From contig NC_134357.1 of the NCBI RefSeq assembly GCF_048569485.1, positions 110,902,744 to 110,966,743 on the forward strand: a stretch of 64,000 bases of DNA. The letters are read 5' to 3'. A program made the position numbers and the translations under genes. The first letter of the stretch is position 1. Each line of letters opens with the position of its first letter. The stretch comes from Anomaloglossus baeobatrachus. Its lineage: Eukaryota; Chordata; Amphibia; Anura; Aromobatidae. Below, piece by piece: positions 37,086-49,334 of the stretch. The notes under the pieces are model-generated. The model was given only the letters and a program-made list of their open reading frames with translations, ran no database searches and was not told the DNA's origin.

Positions 37086-37960
37086 CCCCACAATGTCATC
37101 ATTGATTAAAAAAATACCTCTCCTCATCCCTCTACTGTTCCAGTCTCCGCAGCCTGTGTTCTGAAGCTCAGCACAGATCTGCAGAGTGGTCACAATGTTG
37201 TGAAGTCATTGTGCCTGCTGGGCAAAACATCAGAGTTCAGACACACAGGTAGAATGATGGAGGAAGAAGTGGACGGCTGGCTGCGCCATCATTGCTTTCA
37301 ACTGTAAAGTGTTTTTAATTTTAATATCTCATCATTTGATTAGTAAACATTACCTTAGTATAAGCTTATGAGAACACACTAAGTTTTTATGGCCAAAGTT
37401 TTCTCATTTAACATTAATTGCATAAAGCTGAATGTGCTCATCTAGACCGCAGCGGTCCCTCAATAGTTAAAATTGTAAAACCTCCCTGTGTAAAATAATA
37501 TGTGAATGACTCTGAGTCCAACCTAATGGATATGGGGATAGAAACAATACAATCTTTACATGCATAATTATAAAAAAAAGACAAAAAAACACTGCATTTA
37601 TAAATGAGTTTAATGAAGAGACGTAATGGTTAGATACACAGCAGTAGGGAATAGCTGGCTGGAGACAGAACACTTTACATCATATAAAGACCGGATACTA
37701 TAAACAGCTGTTTGGTCAAATTTGGTCTCATGGTCATCACTGGAGAACAATATTTATTGAAAATTGATTAAATGATTTACAGACAGGTTGTTGGACGTAT
37801 TGAACAGATGTCTGCCTGACTGAAACCACTTGTTTAGTTATAAAGTGACTCCAATTTTTTTATTTCACATGTCTCAATCTGATGCCAAATCTAGGAGTGG
37901 ATAACAAAAGACGGAGAGTCTTTTTCAGAATTAGTTTCCTTACCTTACAATACATTCTTT
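37086..37960. other. unassigned non-coding stretch
   Basis: No element ends or exons recognised. Confidence 0.45.
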
Positions 37961-37961
37961 A

Positions 37962-38587
37962 GGCTAGATTCAGATGTCAGTGATTCTGGTACATATGTGA
38001 CAGTTTTTATACGTACTGGACTCATGGACATACATAGACCCATTAAAAACAGTGGGTCTGCGCACACATCAGTGATTTCTCACTGACCATGTCTCCGTGC
38101 GGCGTACAAACGTATCTGTGATTTACGCACGGAAACAAGTCCGTTTTTTTCTGGCATCACTGATGTCCCACGGACCACACTATGGTGTTATCCATGAAAC
38201 ACGTACCAGAAAAACACGGACATTGACAATAAAAATCTTTTTAAACTCACCTGTCTCCAGCAATGCTGTCTCCGACTGCTGCTCTCTGCTGCTTCCTGCC
38301 CGGCTCATTATTCTCATACATATGCAGTTATGCACAGCACAGCTGACCCAGAAGTAGCTGCATCAGTGAGAAACACAGCGGCCGGACACAGTATCTGGGA
38401 GAGTTCAGCACCATGGACAGCGGGGACAGATGAGTTTATCTCCATGTGCGATCACAGATCACTGATGACGGATAGCACATGGATAACCCACGTGTGCCGT
38501 GAATCACAGCACACACAGGGACATATGCGTTTTAACACATCAGTGAAAAACATCTGTGTTTTTCAATGACGTGTGAAATGGAACTGC
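37962..38587. mobile_element. Harbinger-like MITE, family N2, TTA duplication
   Basis: Begins GGCTAGATTCAGATGTCAGTG and ends GACGTGTGAAATGGAACTGC, flanked by TTA at 37959-37961 and 38588-38590. The centre holds CTGTCTCCGACTGCTGCTC as in the copies at 5.4 and 61.7 kb. Confidence 0.8.
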
Positions 38588-38607
38588 TTACAAAATCTCC
38601 ACCATAA

Positions 38608-38941
38608 GGCTATGTGCACACGTGGCAGATTTTTTTCCGCACAAAAAAGCATGTTTTGGTAGGAAAAAAGCTGCTGAAAAAAGTGTGTTTTTATGCTTCT
38701 TTTCATGCTTTATTCAGCTTCTGTTCATGCTTTTTTCATCCTTTTTTTCCCTTTATTGAGATAGGGAAAACGCAGGGAAAAAAAGCAGAAACAATTGACA
38801 TGCTGCTTCTTTTTTCTGCAATAAAATCTGCACAGCAAGTCAGGATTCTCATAGATTTTGCTGTGTAGCTTTTTTCTTTGCTTTATTGATTTAAATCTGC
38901 AAGAAAAAAAGCTTGGAAAAAAGCAAAGTGTGCAGAGAGCC
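38608..38941. mobile_element. MITE with GGCTATGTGCACACG ends, TAA duplication
   Basis: GGCTATGTGCACACGTGGC at the left and GTGTGCAGAGAGCC at the right, with TAA at 38605-38607 and 38942-38944. The interior is a T-rich/A-rich inverted structure. Non-coding. Confidence 0.85.
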
Positions 38942-38944
38942 TAA

Positions 38945-39620
38945 GGTGTGTGTAAAAGCATGCTCATAAGAAAATTGCTCCATTTATTACCAATTTAGGT
39001 CAACATTTTCCATACCAGAAACCTGAAGGTAGGAATACCTATAGCTTATCAAAGTCTCTCCTTTTTGAAGTTACTGAAATGTAAATTACCATAATAGAGA
39101 AGATAGCAGAATATTAAAAATATTTACGGCTATAGAGGAGATCCAGCTCCAGATGGGGTAAAAAAATTCCAGATTTTATTGAAATGTATTAATATAGTGA
39201 TAACATAAGAAAAATGCACTGATCAGCAAGTAACTCCCTGCTGATCAGTGCATTTTTCTGCTGTTATCACTATATTAAGGCATTTCAATAAAGTCTGAAT
39301 TTTTCGCTCCGTCTTGAGCTGGATCTCCTCTACATCCTTAACCGTTTGTGTCCATGGCAGTGGCTATGTTCTGCATCAGAGAGCTAGCTTTTTCTCTTTT
39401 TTTTGTTTCTAAGAATAGTCCCTGAGATTTACTAACATCAATGATGTAGATCAGGCAGAAAAGGGCAGCATTGTCTAGGGGTATGCCATTCCTGTTGCTA
39501 AATGATAGTAACCAATCAACATAATTGACATCAAATCAATTGGAGTATTGATCTAATGATTTACGTATAGAGATTTACGTATAGTGACTGTGATGGTTGG
39601 AGATGTTTAGTGTTCCATAT
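38945..39620. other. 3' flank of drd1c
   Basis: Likely 3' UTR and downstream DNA of the receptor gene. Candidate AATAAA signals on the minus strand occur inside the palindrome at 39133-39332 and near 38880. No gene of its own. Confidence 0.45.
39133..39332. repeat. 200-bp near-perfect palindromic MITE downstream of drd1c
   Basis: The outer arms read TAGAGGAGATCCAGCTC and the reverse complement GAGCTGGATCTCCTCTA. The centre is CTGATCAG...CTGATCAG near 39232. Both arms hold an AATAAA-type string, so it could supply a polyadenylation signal on either strand. It sits about 290 bp past the receptor stop codon, on the 3' side. Confidence 0.75.
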
Positions 39621-41018
39621 CTAGTATAGCTTTGTGGTGAATTGATTGTCTTCATCAGTTACTGCATGTGGATGACATTCTAGGGGTCCCACAGAAGTAA
39701 ATGGAGTGATTGTGTCCAATGATATTTCTGCCTCACATTCAAATTGAACAGTAACAGGTAAGAGTAAGGTTTTCTGACTCCTGGTTCCATGAGAATTCGA
39801 TATCACAGACACTTTGTCAAAACAATGTCCTTCCAAATCCTCTTGGTCTTGAGTCACAACATTGGGGAGCTGGGAGCTATTGAAAGGGACTGGTATGTCT
39901 TTCTGAAAAGTGGTGTCATGATGGTAGGACACTAACTCATTGCTGAAGTTGATGGCTTCCACATTGGTGCTAGAACAGAATCTGTTGCATCCCAATATTG
40001 TAGTAAACGCTTTTCTAAAATCTGCGTTAAATGCATAAATAACGGGGTTCAGGGATGAGTTGGCCCACCCGAACCAGACAAATATGCTAAATGTGGTCTC
40101 ACTAACACAGGGGGGTTCTGGATCACTGTGTCCTGGAAGACCAAGGTGGCAAAAGGGTACCATGCAGTTTAGGACAAAAAATGGCAGCCAGCAGAATACG
40201 AATACTCCCATAATAATGGACAAAGTTTTCAAGACCTTGGTCTCCTTCCTGAAAGAAGTCTTTAGTGAGTTTTCATGGGGACAATCGGAATGGCAGCTTT
40301 GAGCATGCTCTACAGCTCTTTCAAGAGATGAGATCCTCCTGATCTGAGTCTGAGCTATCCGATATATTCTTGTGTATGTCCCAATCATGATAACCACAGG
40401 TATGTAGAAGCTAATGAGAGAAGAAGATATGGCATATGTCCTATTAAGGCTGGAGTCACAGTTCTCTGTCTGGTTGGTAGCATTGAGCTCTCCAAGGGTC
40501 CCTTGAGATTTATGCCAGCTGAGCTGAACTGGAATGAATGATATCAAGATTGATAAAGTCCATGCTACACCAATCATGATGAAAGCCACCCTCTGAGTCA
40601 TTTTTCTCTCATACCTGAATGGACTTGCAATCGCCCAATATCTGTCTAAGCTAATGATGCACAGGTTCAAGATAGAAGCAGTGGAGCACATTATGTCAAA
40701 TGCAATCCATGTGTCACAGAAGTTTCCAAAGAGCCAGTACCCTGCTACCTCAGTCACTGCCTTCCATGGCATCACCAGAAGGGCAACAAACAGATCTGAC
40801 ACAGCCAAAGAGATGACAAAGAAGTTGGTCACCTTGGACCTAAGATGTCTGAACTTGATGACAGCCAAACATACCAAAGTGTTCCCCAAAAGAGTGGAAA
40901 GTATGAGCAAAGACAACAACAAGCCTGTGAGTGCTCGGAGGCTCAAGTCCTTGCTGGCAACATCAAGTTCTGCATTTAACACATTGATTGTGACATTGTA
41001 AATGGAGAGGTTTTCCAT
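39621..41018 (-). CDS. drd1c: D1C-type dopamine receptor (class A GPCR), single exon
   Basis: A complete 465-codon frame with stop encodes a seven-helix Gs-coupled type dopamine receptor of the plasma membrane. Seen: N-glycosylation sites at N3, N8, N179, N182 and N192; GNTLV in TM1 (N46); LAVSD in TM2 (D75); amine-binding D108 in TM3; DRY at 125-127; a disulphide pair C101/C187; the TM5 serine cluster SSSLIS (S199, S200, S203) that contacts catechol hydroxyls; CWLPF at 276-280; NPVIY at 324-328; likely palmitoylated C344/C348; and a long C-tail ending TTKLY. The short third intracellular loop and long tail are typical of D1-class receptors. Length and the [10 protein letters not shown] start fit frog D1C better than D1A or D1B/D5, judged from memory. 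The start codon lies in a strong context (ACCACATGG). The frame is uninterrupted, as expected for intronless D1-class genes. No other host gene is visible nearby. Confidence 0.95.
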   Translation of the reverse strand: MENLSIYNVTINVLNAELDVASKDLSLRALTGLLLSLLILSTLLGNTLVCLAVIKFRHLRSKVTNFFVISLAVSDLFVALLVMPWKAVTEVAGYWLFGNFCDTWIAFDIMCSTASILNLCIISLDRYWAIASPFRYERKMTQRVAFIMIGVAWTLSILISFIPVQLSWHKSQGTLGELNATNQTENCDSSLNRTYAISSSLISFYIPVVIMIGTYTRIYRIAQTQIRRISSLERAVEHAQSCHSDCPHENSLKTSFRKETKVLKTLSIIMGVFVFCWLPFFVLNCMVPFCHLGLPGHSDPEPPCVSETTFSIFVWFGWANSSLNPVIYAFNADFRKAFTTILGCNRFCSSTNVEAINFSNELVSYHHDTTFQKDIPVPFNSSQLPNVVTQDQEDLEGHCFDKVSVISNSHGTRSQKTLLLPVTVQFECEAEISLDTITPFTSVGPLECHPHAVTDEDNQFTTKLY

Positions 41019-41699
41019 GTGGTGGACACCAGGTGATGTCCACTCTTTTTTTTTTTAGAGGTGCAGTTTTCACTCTTGAATGCTTTTATCTCATTTCTAA
41101 AATTTTCAGGAATTTAAAAGTCAGCAAAAATAGAAAATACAGGGAACATACACAGAATTATAAGATGATCAGCCAGAAAGAGTCTATTGCAGGCTCTGGT
41201 TTACGAAGCTCAAACATGACCATAATGTACAAAAAAACACAATAAAGTAGCTACCTCCTCATATTTTAAGATGTGCTTGTATCCAACAAAAGAAATCCAA
41301 CCAAGATCCAAGAGCAATGTCTTATCAAATCCATGGGAGGAGGAAAGACAAATGACCATTTTATGTTCCTTGAAGGAAACCCAAGAATCCTGTTGTGTCA
41401 GTGTAATGCAGATCCTGAGTGTAGCTACCTCCCAGCCAGGAGCAGAGGAGAATCATGTGTGCTGGGCTCAGAGGCAGCGCTGCATCACTGCTCAGTGCGA
41501 TCATCCAGCCAAATACTCAGCGCTGCTCAAATCCTCTCTATTGGTTTGGGTTATAAATAGACTCCCAGTCCTCTTCTATAGGGCAGGTACTGCTGGGCTC
41601 CACTGCTCAACCTGCAGTTGCTCAAAGTAACCTCTTCATAGCCACTGAGCTTTTCTGACTTTAGTGTCTTCCCTGGGTTTTTATATTGCTACTATATTT
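41019..41699 (-). other. 5' flank of the dopamine receptor gene
   Basis: This is the likely 5' UTR and proximal promoter, between the start codon and the GATA-repeat array. It is not visibly repetitive. An AT-rich TATAAATA string lies near 41571 on the plus strand, but it points away from the gene, so I do not call it a TATA box. No transcription start can be fixed from sequence alone. Confidence 0.4.
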
Positions 41700-41815
41700 G
41701 CTAGATAGATGTAAGTAGATAGATAAATATTAGATAGATACTGTAGATAGATATAGTTTTGATAGATATATAGATATACATCAATAGTGATTAGACAGAT
41801 AAATTAAATGGATAT

Positions 41816-41866
<51 letters not shown>

Positions 41867-42053
41867 GGATAGAGGCCACTGCTACTATGGGCTAATAAAT
41901 CACTCTGATTCTTTTTGCCATACTGCTTGGTGTGCTGCTTCCATTTATTATTTTTTATCTGAATGGTTTGTTTTTTGCCAGGGAGGTTTTGCACCCACTT
42001 TACCCTGGTAATGCTCATACTTTTTTTTTTTTAGATCGATAGATCAATAGATG

Positions 42054-42090
<37 letters not shown>

Positions 42091-42108
42091 ATCGATAGAT
42101 TGAGATAC

Positions 42109-42141
<33 letters not shown>

Positions 42142-42893
42142 GAGGAGAGCCCAATAGATAGACAGATCAATAGATAGAGAGATCAATGAAAAGATAGATT
42201 AATATCTATACTGTGTATATATATATATATAGATAGAGCAATAAATGGATAAATAGATCAATAGAAGGGTAAATAGATAGATAGGTAGATCAATAGATTG
42301 ATAAATAGATGATGGATCAATAGATGGATAGATAAATTATAATAGATAAATAAATGATAGTCAAATGATAGATAGATTAGATTTGGATAGATAGAGAGAT
42401 CAATAGATAGATAGATCAATAGATAGAGCAATAGATAATAGCTAGATAGAGAGATCAATGGATAGATAAATAGATGGATAGATAGATCAATAGATAGACA
42501 GATAAATGATAATAGATCAATAAATAGATAGATAAATGATAGATAGATTAGATTTGGATAGATAGATCAATGGATAGATAAATAGATGGGTAAATAGATA
42601 GATAGACCAATAGATATGCAGATAAATGAAAATAGATCAATAAATAGATCCATAAATGATAGATAAAAGATAGATAAATAAATGATAGATTAGATTTGGA
42701 TAGATAGACGGATAGATATATAGATAATAGGTAGATAGATAGATAGATAGATGAATAGATAGATGGATAGATAAATAGATAGATAATGGATAGATAGATA
42801 GGTAATGGATAGATAGATAGATAGATAGATGAATAGATGAATAGATAGATGGATAGATAAATAGATAGATAATGGATAGATAGATAGGTAATG

Positions 42894-42924
<31 letters not shown>

Positions 42925-42987
42925 GAATAGATGAATAGATAGATGGATAGATAAATAGATAGATAATGGATAGATAGATAGGTAATG

Positions 42988-43034
<47 letters not shown>

Positions 43035-43093
43035 GAATAGATAGATGGATAGATAGATAAATAGATAGATAATGGATAGATAGATAGGTAATG

Positions 43094-43140
<47 letters not shown>

Positions 43141-43141
43141 G
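41700..43141. repeat. GATA/TAGA tetranucleotide array with higher-order structure
   Basis: About 1.4 kb dominated by GATA units lies roughly 0.7-2.1 kb upstream of the receptor start codon. A unique gap at about 41870-42030 splits it. From 42720 on, a longer pattern (runs of GATA, then GATGAATAGATAGATGG, then AATAGATAGATAATGG and GGTAATGG) recurs about four times at roughly 100-bp spacing. This shows that larger blocks were duplicated within the microsatellite. Confidence 0.97.
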
Positions 43142-44295
43142 CAGCTACTGGGTGTCTAGTCTATCTCTATCTCTGAAGCTTTTCCCTATGCTTTGGTTTT
43201 GTGTTAACCCCTTTTCTTCTTCCCACATTATTTCTTGTACACATCTCCCATTTCAGTTTACAGTGACATCCAATGGAACATTTAATATTCTACCATATTC
43301 TGCTAATTCAACTGAAAATAAATCATAAAAAAACACAAAGTAAAAATAGACAAAATGATAATATTGAAGGACCAATAAGATGCAATCACAAGAAAAATAT
43401 GATCAGGTGCACTCCAAGTAGATCCATAACTCATGTAAACATTTCCTCTCTGAAGTTTGATATGTACACAATATGTAATAAAATGTTGCTGCGTTTCACA
43501 GATTTCTTCTTTTCGCTGATGGTAATGACATTTTGACGTCAGCACAATCAATTTTGGTTCAATATAAACACTTACATCATTTGTGCTTAATCTTTTTGTG
43601 CATTTACCTGGCAATTATTCAGATTACCCAGAAATGAACAAATTGTAATAGTAAGTGCCAAGAGTTAACAAAAGTGGTTACAATCCCATTCTGTTTACTG
43701 TGATCTCATAGGAGACACATTATGGGGATTAACAGGTTCGCTTTGCTACAATGAAAATTAATTTTCCTACAGTAATTACTCCCAGCATGGCGAGATACAG
43801 TATCTCTGAGTATACACAGCCCGAGAATTCTTATTAAATTATCAGGATTAGAGAGAGAAATATGTAAAGCCATAATAAGTAGTGATTTTGTTGTGAGAGT
43901 ACTAATCTGTGTACTTTTCTGTAAACCCTGGCAGTTTGACAGTACTCTAGAAATCGTGTATTACAAGGCTCCCGACAGAGCAGCAGGAGCAAGACTGAAC
44001 CCCCCACTATATACACTATCATGTCTTTTTTTTTTTAAGAAAATGCATACTGTCTATCAAAGCCCTGTTGTTTACCGATATCTCCCCACTTCCCGCAAAC
44101 TTCACTGTTCATGCAATTTTGCTCTCTAGTTCAATCAGTCTCCAGCTGTCTCCATCAAACCTGTGACAATTCTGACTGCACGATGCTGTCAATTCTATAT
44201 GTTCTGTTATTTTGAGTTCTTCATTTTGCTGAGATTCAAACTAGATAATCACAATAAATAATAAATATTGTAAGGCAATAATGGGAGCTATATGA
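43142..44295. other. unassigned non-coding stretch
   Basis: AT-rich DNA between two GATA tracts. Short frames here have no recognisable homology. I see no element ends or genes. Confidence 0.5.
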
Positions 44296-44357
44296 AGATG
44301 ATGGATTGATAATGGATAGATAGATAGATAATGGATAGATAGATAGATAGATAGACA
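44296..44357. repeat. short GATA microsatellite
   Basis: Runs of GATA interrupted by AATGGATA, the same variants as the large array 1.2 kb away. Confidence 0.9.
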
Positions 44358-44389
44358 AACTTGCTGTAGGAATACATTATTTTTAACCT

Positions 44390-46050
44390 GTTATGTGTAG
44401 GGCACCGCACTCCCTCGTAAATGGTCCGGTTGTGGGTGCGTCTCTGTGTAGGATACATTGCACTTAATTGCTCCTGCAGGACACCGTCCATCTTTCCAAC
44501 CACACTTGCAAGGGCTCCCAGGCACAGTGAGTTCACACCACACCAGGGTCTCTGTAACAAAACAGTCTTTAGTTTCGGTTATCAGATGCATAGGAGACAA
44601 GTTGTACAATGCTCTTCCTCTCTGACTGGGGTATTCCTTCCCTGTAGAACAACCATATGATCGCAGCGGCAGCCCTCCTTCCATACAGAAGCTCTCACTA
44701 TGGTTGCAGCGGCATCTTTGCCATTCCCAGGCTTCCGTATGAGCAGCAGTAGCCTTAGCTTTCTTTGTCAATACCCTCAGAATGTTTCACATGGGTCTAC
44801 AGCACCCCAGCATCATCTCATCTTTCTTGATCCAACTCCACATCCACGTCATATTCTTGTGGCTTCACTATGCCAGCTGTGAGGAGCTTTAAGCTCCAGA
44901 CCTTTCAAGTTTGGCCTTAGGTTTTCAGGACCAACCCTGGCACCTAGGCCCTTTTCCTGCTAGGCAAAACCTTAATGGTTGTGGGTAAAGGGGGCTTTAC
45001 ACGCTACGACATCGCTAATGCGAACTCGTTGGGGTCACGGATTTGGTGACGCACATCCGGCCGCATTAGCGATGCCGTTGCGTGTGACACCGATGAGCGA
45101 TTTTGCATCGTTGCAAAAACGTGCAAAATTGCTCATCGTGACATGGGGGTCCATTCTCAAAAATCGTTACTGCAGCAGTAACGAGGTTGTTCCTCGTTCC
45201 TGCAGCAGCACACATTGCTCCGTGTGACACCGCAGGAACGAGGAAGCTCTCCATACCTGCCTCCCGGCCACAATGCGGAAGGAAGGAGGTGGGCGGGATG
45301 TTACGTCCCGCTCATCTCCGCCCCTCTGCTTCTATTGGGCGGCCGCTCAGTGACGTCGCTGTGACGCCGCACGGACCGCCCCATTAGAAAGGAGGCGGTT
45401 CGCCGGTCACAGCGACGTCGCCGGGCTGGTAAGTATGTGTGACGGGTCCGGGCAATGTTGTGCGCCACGGGCAGCGATTTGCCCGTGTCGCGCAACAGAT
45501 GGGGGCGGGTACCCACACTAGCGATATCGGGACCGATATCGCAGTGTGTAAAGCCCGCTTTAATCTCAGTGGCTAGAAGGACCTTGGGCGTGATTGGCTT
45601 GGTTAGTGGGCTCGCTTCTATTATAAACAACTCCATAACCATGTGGACTTAAAAAAAAAAATGTTTCTTCCTGGTATCAGCTATGTTGGCGGAGACCCGG
45701 CCCCTTCTGGTCACATGAGCATGACATCAGCAGAGGTCTCTTAGCCCACTGGGATTTAGCCTTTATCAAACCTTAACTGACTGCCTATCTCAAAATGGCT
45801 ACTACTATGTACCTTAACTCCTGCCAGGACTAATCTTAACCCATTATACATTTAATCTAGTCTTCCGTGATATCTAAACTGGCCGCAAGATGGCGACATT
45901 CCTATGCGATTTGTAAGTTAAAACTCTATATACTGTATATCTGATTAGTACATCTTACTACACATTGTTAACATATTATCTCACAGTACAGACATGAAAT
46001 ATACAGCATAATCATCATCTTCATCACAGGGCTCGACCACCATATGCTCT
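44390..46050. other. LTR-like unclassified sequence split by an N1 MITE
   Basis: The parts at 44390-44985 and 45564-46050 have the composition of an amphibian LTR (GGTCACATGAGCATGACATC, CTCTATATACTGTATATC), but I find no matched ends. The MITE inserted between them has a clean TAA duplication. Confidence 0.35.
44989..45560. mobile_element. Harbinger-like MITE, family N1, TAA duplication
   Basis: The ends AGGGGGCTTTACACGCTACG and GCAGTGTGTAAAGCCCGCTT are inverted. TAA is present at 44986-44988 and 45561-45563. It is the best-preserved N1 copy here, 572 bp, and shows CGACATCGCTAATGCGAA and the inner GCAGCACACATTGCTCCGTG hairpin. Confidence 0.9.
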
Positions 46051-46062
46051 ACATGATTATAT

Positions 46063-46500
46063 AGTTACATAGTTACATAGGTTGAAAAAAGACCTAGGTC
46101 CATCTAGTTCAACCTTCCTCCACCAATTATACATTTTGTCATTAAGTCACTTATAACCAACAATATTATGTGTACTGAGGAAATCTTCCAGCCCTTTTTA
46201 AAAGCTGTTATAGTATCTGCCATTACTACCTCTTGTGGTAGGGCATTCCACAGTCTGACTGCCCTAACTGTAAAGAACCCTTTCCTATTTAGCTGCCGGA
46301 ATCACTTTCCTTCCACTCGCAGTGAGTGCCCCACTGGTCTTTAGTATTGTCTTTGGAAGAAATAAGTCATGTGCCAGTCCTTTATATTGACCACACATGT
46401 ATTTATACATATAAATGAGATCTCCTCTGAGACGTCTTTTTTCTACGCTAAATATATCTAACTTTTACAGCCTGTCATCATATGGGAGGCCTTCCATTCC
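46063..46500. repeat. interspersed repeat with TAGTTACATAGGTTGAAAAAAG start
   Basis: Contains ACATAGTTACATAGGTTGAA, TCCATCTAGTTCAACC and GATCTCCTCTGAGACGTC, a module I recognise as frequent in frog intergenic DNA. Superfamily not assigned. Confidence 0.6.
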
Positions 46501-47899
46501 TTGTAGTATACACCGTAGGAGAAAAAGCCCTTAAAATTTCAATTCTTTAATGATAAAGTTTAAAATGGATATCCCAACATGAATAACACACATGAATAAC
46601 GCACACATGTATACAAACAACAAAAAGGAAAAAGTGCTGCAGTGCAGACTGGGAGTGGTCACCGCCCCTTCACTTCTCCCTACCTAGCCTGCGGAGGTCG
46701 GCACCCTAGATTGCGTAAAGGCGCCCCCGCTCACCGTCGGCTCGCCCTCCTTTCCCTGCACTGAATTCGGAAGTGCAACTAGTCTGGGAATGTAGGAGTG
46801 CTCAATTCAAATATTGCTGCACTGCAAAAATTTACAGGTTTAAGGAAATAACTATTAATAACTGACACACATGTGGATGTGACTCCACAGAGATGCTGAA
46901 ATGACCGATACAATGGTGTATAGTCTGAGATGCCTGAAAGTAGAAAAGCCACCTCAAAGTAGAGTTTTCTTAGTGGACACCATGCACTCGTTTGGATATA
47001 TCCCCTGGAGTCGCCTGTATGGATATCAATTATCCTATGCATTCCATCGGGCATAGATTATAGTGCTGAAACAACAGGTTACCACAATGTATTCCAATAA
47101 CCTTTGCCTTCGCCTACTCCCACACATAAATCCAATGAGAGTCAATCAATAACCCAGCACAAGACTCCACACTAGGCACACAAATGGATGGTCCACCGAT
47201 ACAATGACATAGTTAGCCAATAGCATAGACAACCTTCCACTCCAGTCTTATTCACTGTGGATGTAACGATAACATATAGAAAGTACTTAGCTTTTGATGT
47301 AAATATGGACAAATCGCCAGATAAACGCTGATACTTCAGTGTAGTTACTGGAAACAAACAGGCCCAGTTTTGGGAACCGCTAGCTCGACGCGTTTCCCCC
47401 TGGCACACAGTCCCGCCAAGGTTCATCAGGAGCACCCACAATCGGGTACAGAGTGTCGGCCACAATAAACCGCTCTGCCTCGGTCCTAGTCCCCGCCTCA
47501 GGGCCCCGCCTTGTGCTAAACATGACACAATTGCCTGCAGCATCTTCGGATTTGTCTGCCAGCCACATCTGGAATGTTCTTGGTCAACAGTTGTAAAGGA
47601 AACTGCCAGCAGCTGCTCTTGATGATTTGCATTCCTAAGTGCACTTAGTGTTGCAGAACGTTCTTTAGACAACCATTAATAAACTTATTGGTAGCATGCT
47701 AAGACATGTAAGTACATGTATTAATGAGCTTGGTGCTCACAACTTGATACTAAATAAATCAAGATGTTTTGATATTTTTTTTCCTTTTTCCATCATTTGC
47801 ATATCATTAACATGTTGATCCTGTGATTTTCATAGATCTACAACTTAAATTTTTGGTGTTGCAATTTCACTGTTTTGGATTAAAGTTTAAAGTTTTAGG
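46501..47899. other. unassigned stretch, probably repeat-derived
   Basis: CGACGCGTTTCCCCCTGGCA and GTTCATCAGG at 47386-47430 resemble blocks in other anuran repeats (compare 7868 and 49700). The 166-codon minus frame (47172-47672) has no recognisable domain and I do not call it a gene. Confidence 0.4.
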
Positions 47900-49334
47900 C
47901 AGGTGTAGAAAAAAATGGTTCAAAGTAAGAATGCTTCAAAAATTGTAGTGTTAGTAGTTTATTTTTTATTAATTAGCAAGTTGTAAAGTGAATGAACAAG
48001 AAGGGAAATCTGAATTAAATCAGTATTTGATATATCCACTCTTTGCAATTTATACAGCCTTAAAGCATCAATTTTTCTAGCTATACTTGCACATAATTTT
48101 TGAAGCAACTCGGAGAGGGAGGTTTTTGTAAGCATGCTGGAGAACTAACCACAGATCTGTGGATGTAGGCTTCCTCAAATCATTCCATCTGTGAAATGGA
48201 TGGGTCTGTGTCTCTCATCTTCCTCTTGACAATAACCCATAGATTCTCTATGAGGTTTAGGTTGGACGAGTTTGCTGGCCAATCAAGTATAAAGATACTG
48301 TGGTTATTAAACCAGGTAATGGTACTTTTGGCAGTGTGGACAGGTGCCACGTCCTGCTGGAAAATAAAATTTCCTTCTAGAAAAAGCTTGTTGGCAGAGG
48401 GAAGCATGAAGTGCTCTAAAATTTCCAAGTAGACGGCTGCGCTGACTTTGGTCTTGATAAAACACAGTGAACCAGTAGATGACATGGCTCCCCAAACCTT
48501 CACTGATTGTGTAAACTTCACACTAGACCTCAAGCAGCTTGGATTGTGGCCTCTCCACTCTTCCTCCAGACTGTGGGACCTTAATTTCCAAATGAAATAG
48601 AAAATTTACTTTCATCTTAAAACACCTTTTACCACTGAGCAATAATCCAGTTCTTTTTCTCCTTGGCCCAGGTAAGATGCTTCTGGCGTCGTCTGTTGGT
48701 CATGAGTGGCTTGACACAAAGAATGTGACAGTTGTAGCCCATGTCCTGGATATGTCTGTGTGTGGTGGCTCTTGAAGCACTGACTCCAGCAGCAGTCCAC
48801 TCCTTGTGAATCTCCCCCAAATATTTGAATAGCCTTTTCTTAACAATCCTATCAAGGCTGTGGTTATCCCGGTTGCTTGTGCACCTTTTTCTACCACACT
48901 TTTTCCTTCCACTCAACATTACATTATTATGCTTGGATACAGCACTCTGCGAACATCCAGCCTCTTTAGCAATGACCTTTTGTGGCTTACTTTCCTTGTG
49001 GAGTGCATCAATGACTGCTTCTTGACATCTGTGAAGTCAGCAGTTTTCCCCATGATTGTGTAACCTAGTGAACCAGACCATTTTAAAGGGACCATTTTAA
49101 ATACTTAGGACGCCTTGCATGGGGTTTTAAGGTAATTATTCTAATTTTCTGAGATAATGACTTTTGGGTTTTCATTGGCTGTAAGCCATAATCATCAACT
49201 TGAACAGAAATAAACACTTGAAATAGATCCCTCTGCGTGTAATGACTCTACATAATATATATGATTCCCCTTTTGTATTGAATAACTGAAATAAATTAAC
49301 TTTTTGATGATATTCTAATTTTGAGATGCACCTG
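47900..49334 (-). pseudogene. Tc1-like transposon with near full-length broken transposase
   Basis: The right terminus reads ...GAGATGCACCTG before TA, the left CAGGTGTAGAAAAAAATGG after TTTTAGG. On the minus strand a start MGKTADFTDVKK near 49053 is followed by a frameshift. Then come a helix-turn-helix region (frame 48629-48919: KCGRKRCTSNRDN, GVSASRATTHRHIQDMGY) and the catalytic part (48180-48533: VWGAMSS, FIFQQDVAPVHTAKS, DWPANSSNLNLIENLW). At least two frame breaks make it inactive. QQD and the NLIENLW region hold the expected DDE-family positions. Confidence 0.9.

Noticed and set aside
39621-41018. Dopamine D1A or D1B/D5, or a 5-HT/adrenergic receptor
   Set aside because: The N-terminus, second extracellular loop and C-tail (ending TTKLY) fit D1[15 protein letters not shown] and the TM5 serines fit the D1 class rather than other amine receptors.
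41560-41590. TATA box for drd1c
   Set aside because: TATAAATA is in the wrong orientation for a minus-strand gene and no start-site evidence is available.
47172-47672. 166-codon minus-strand frame as a gene
   Set aside because: No recognisable domain, in repeat-like DNA, with overlapping alternative frames.
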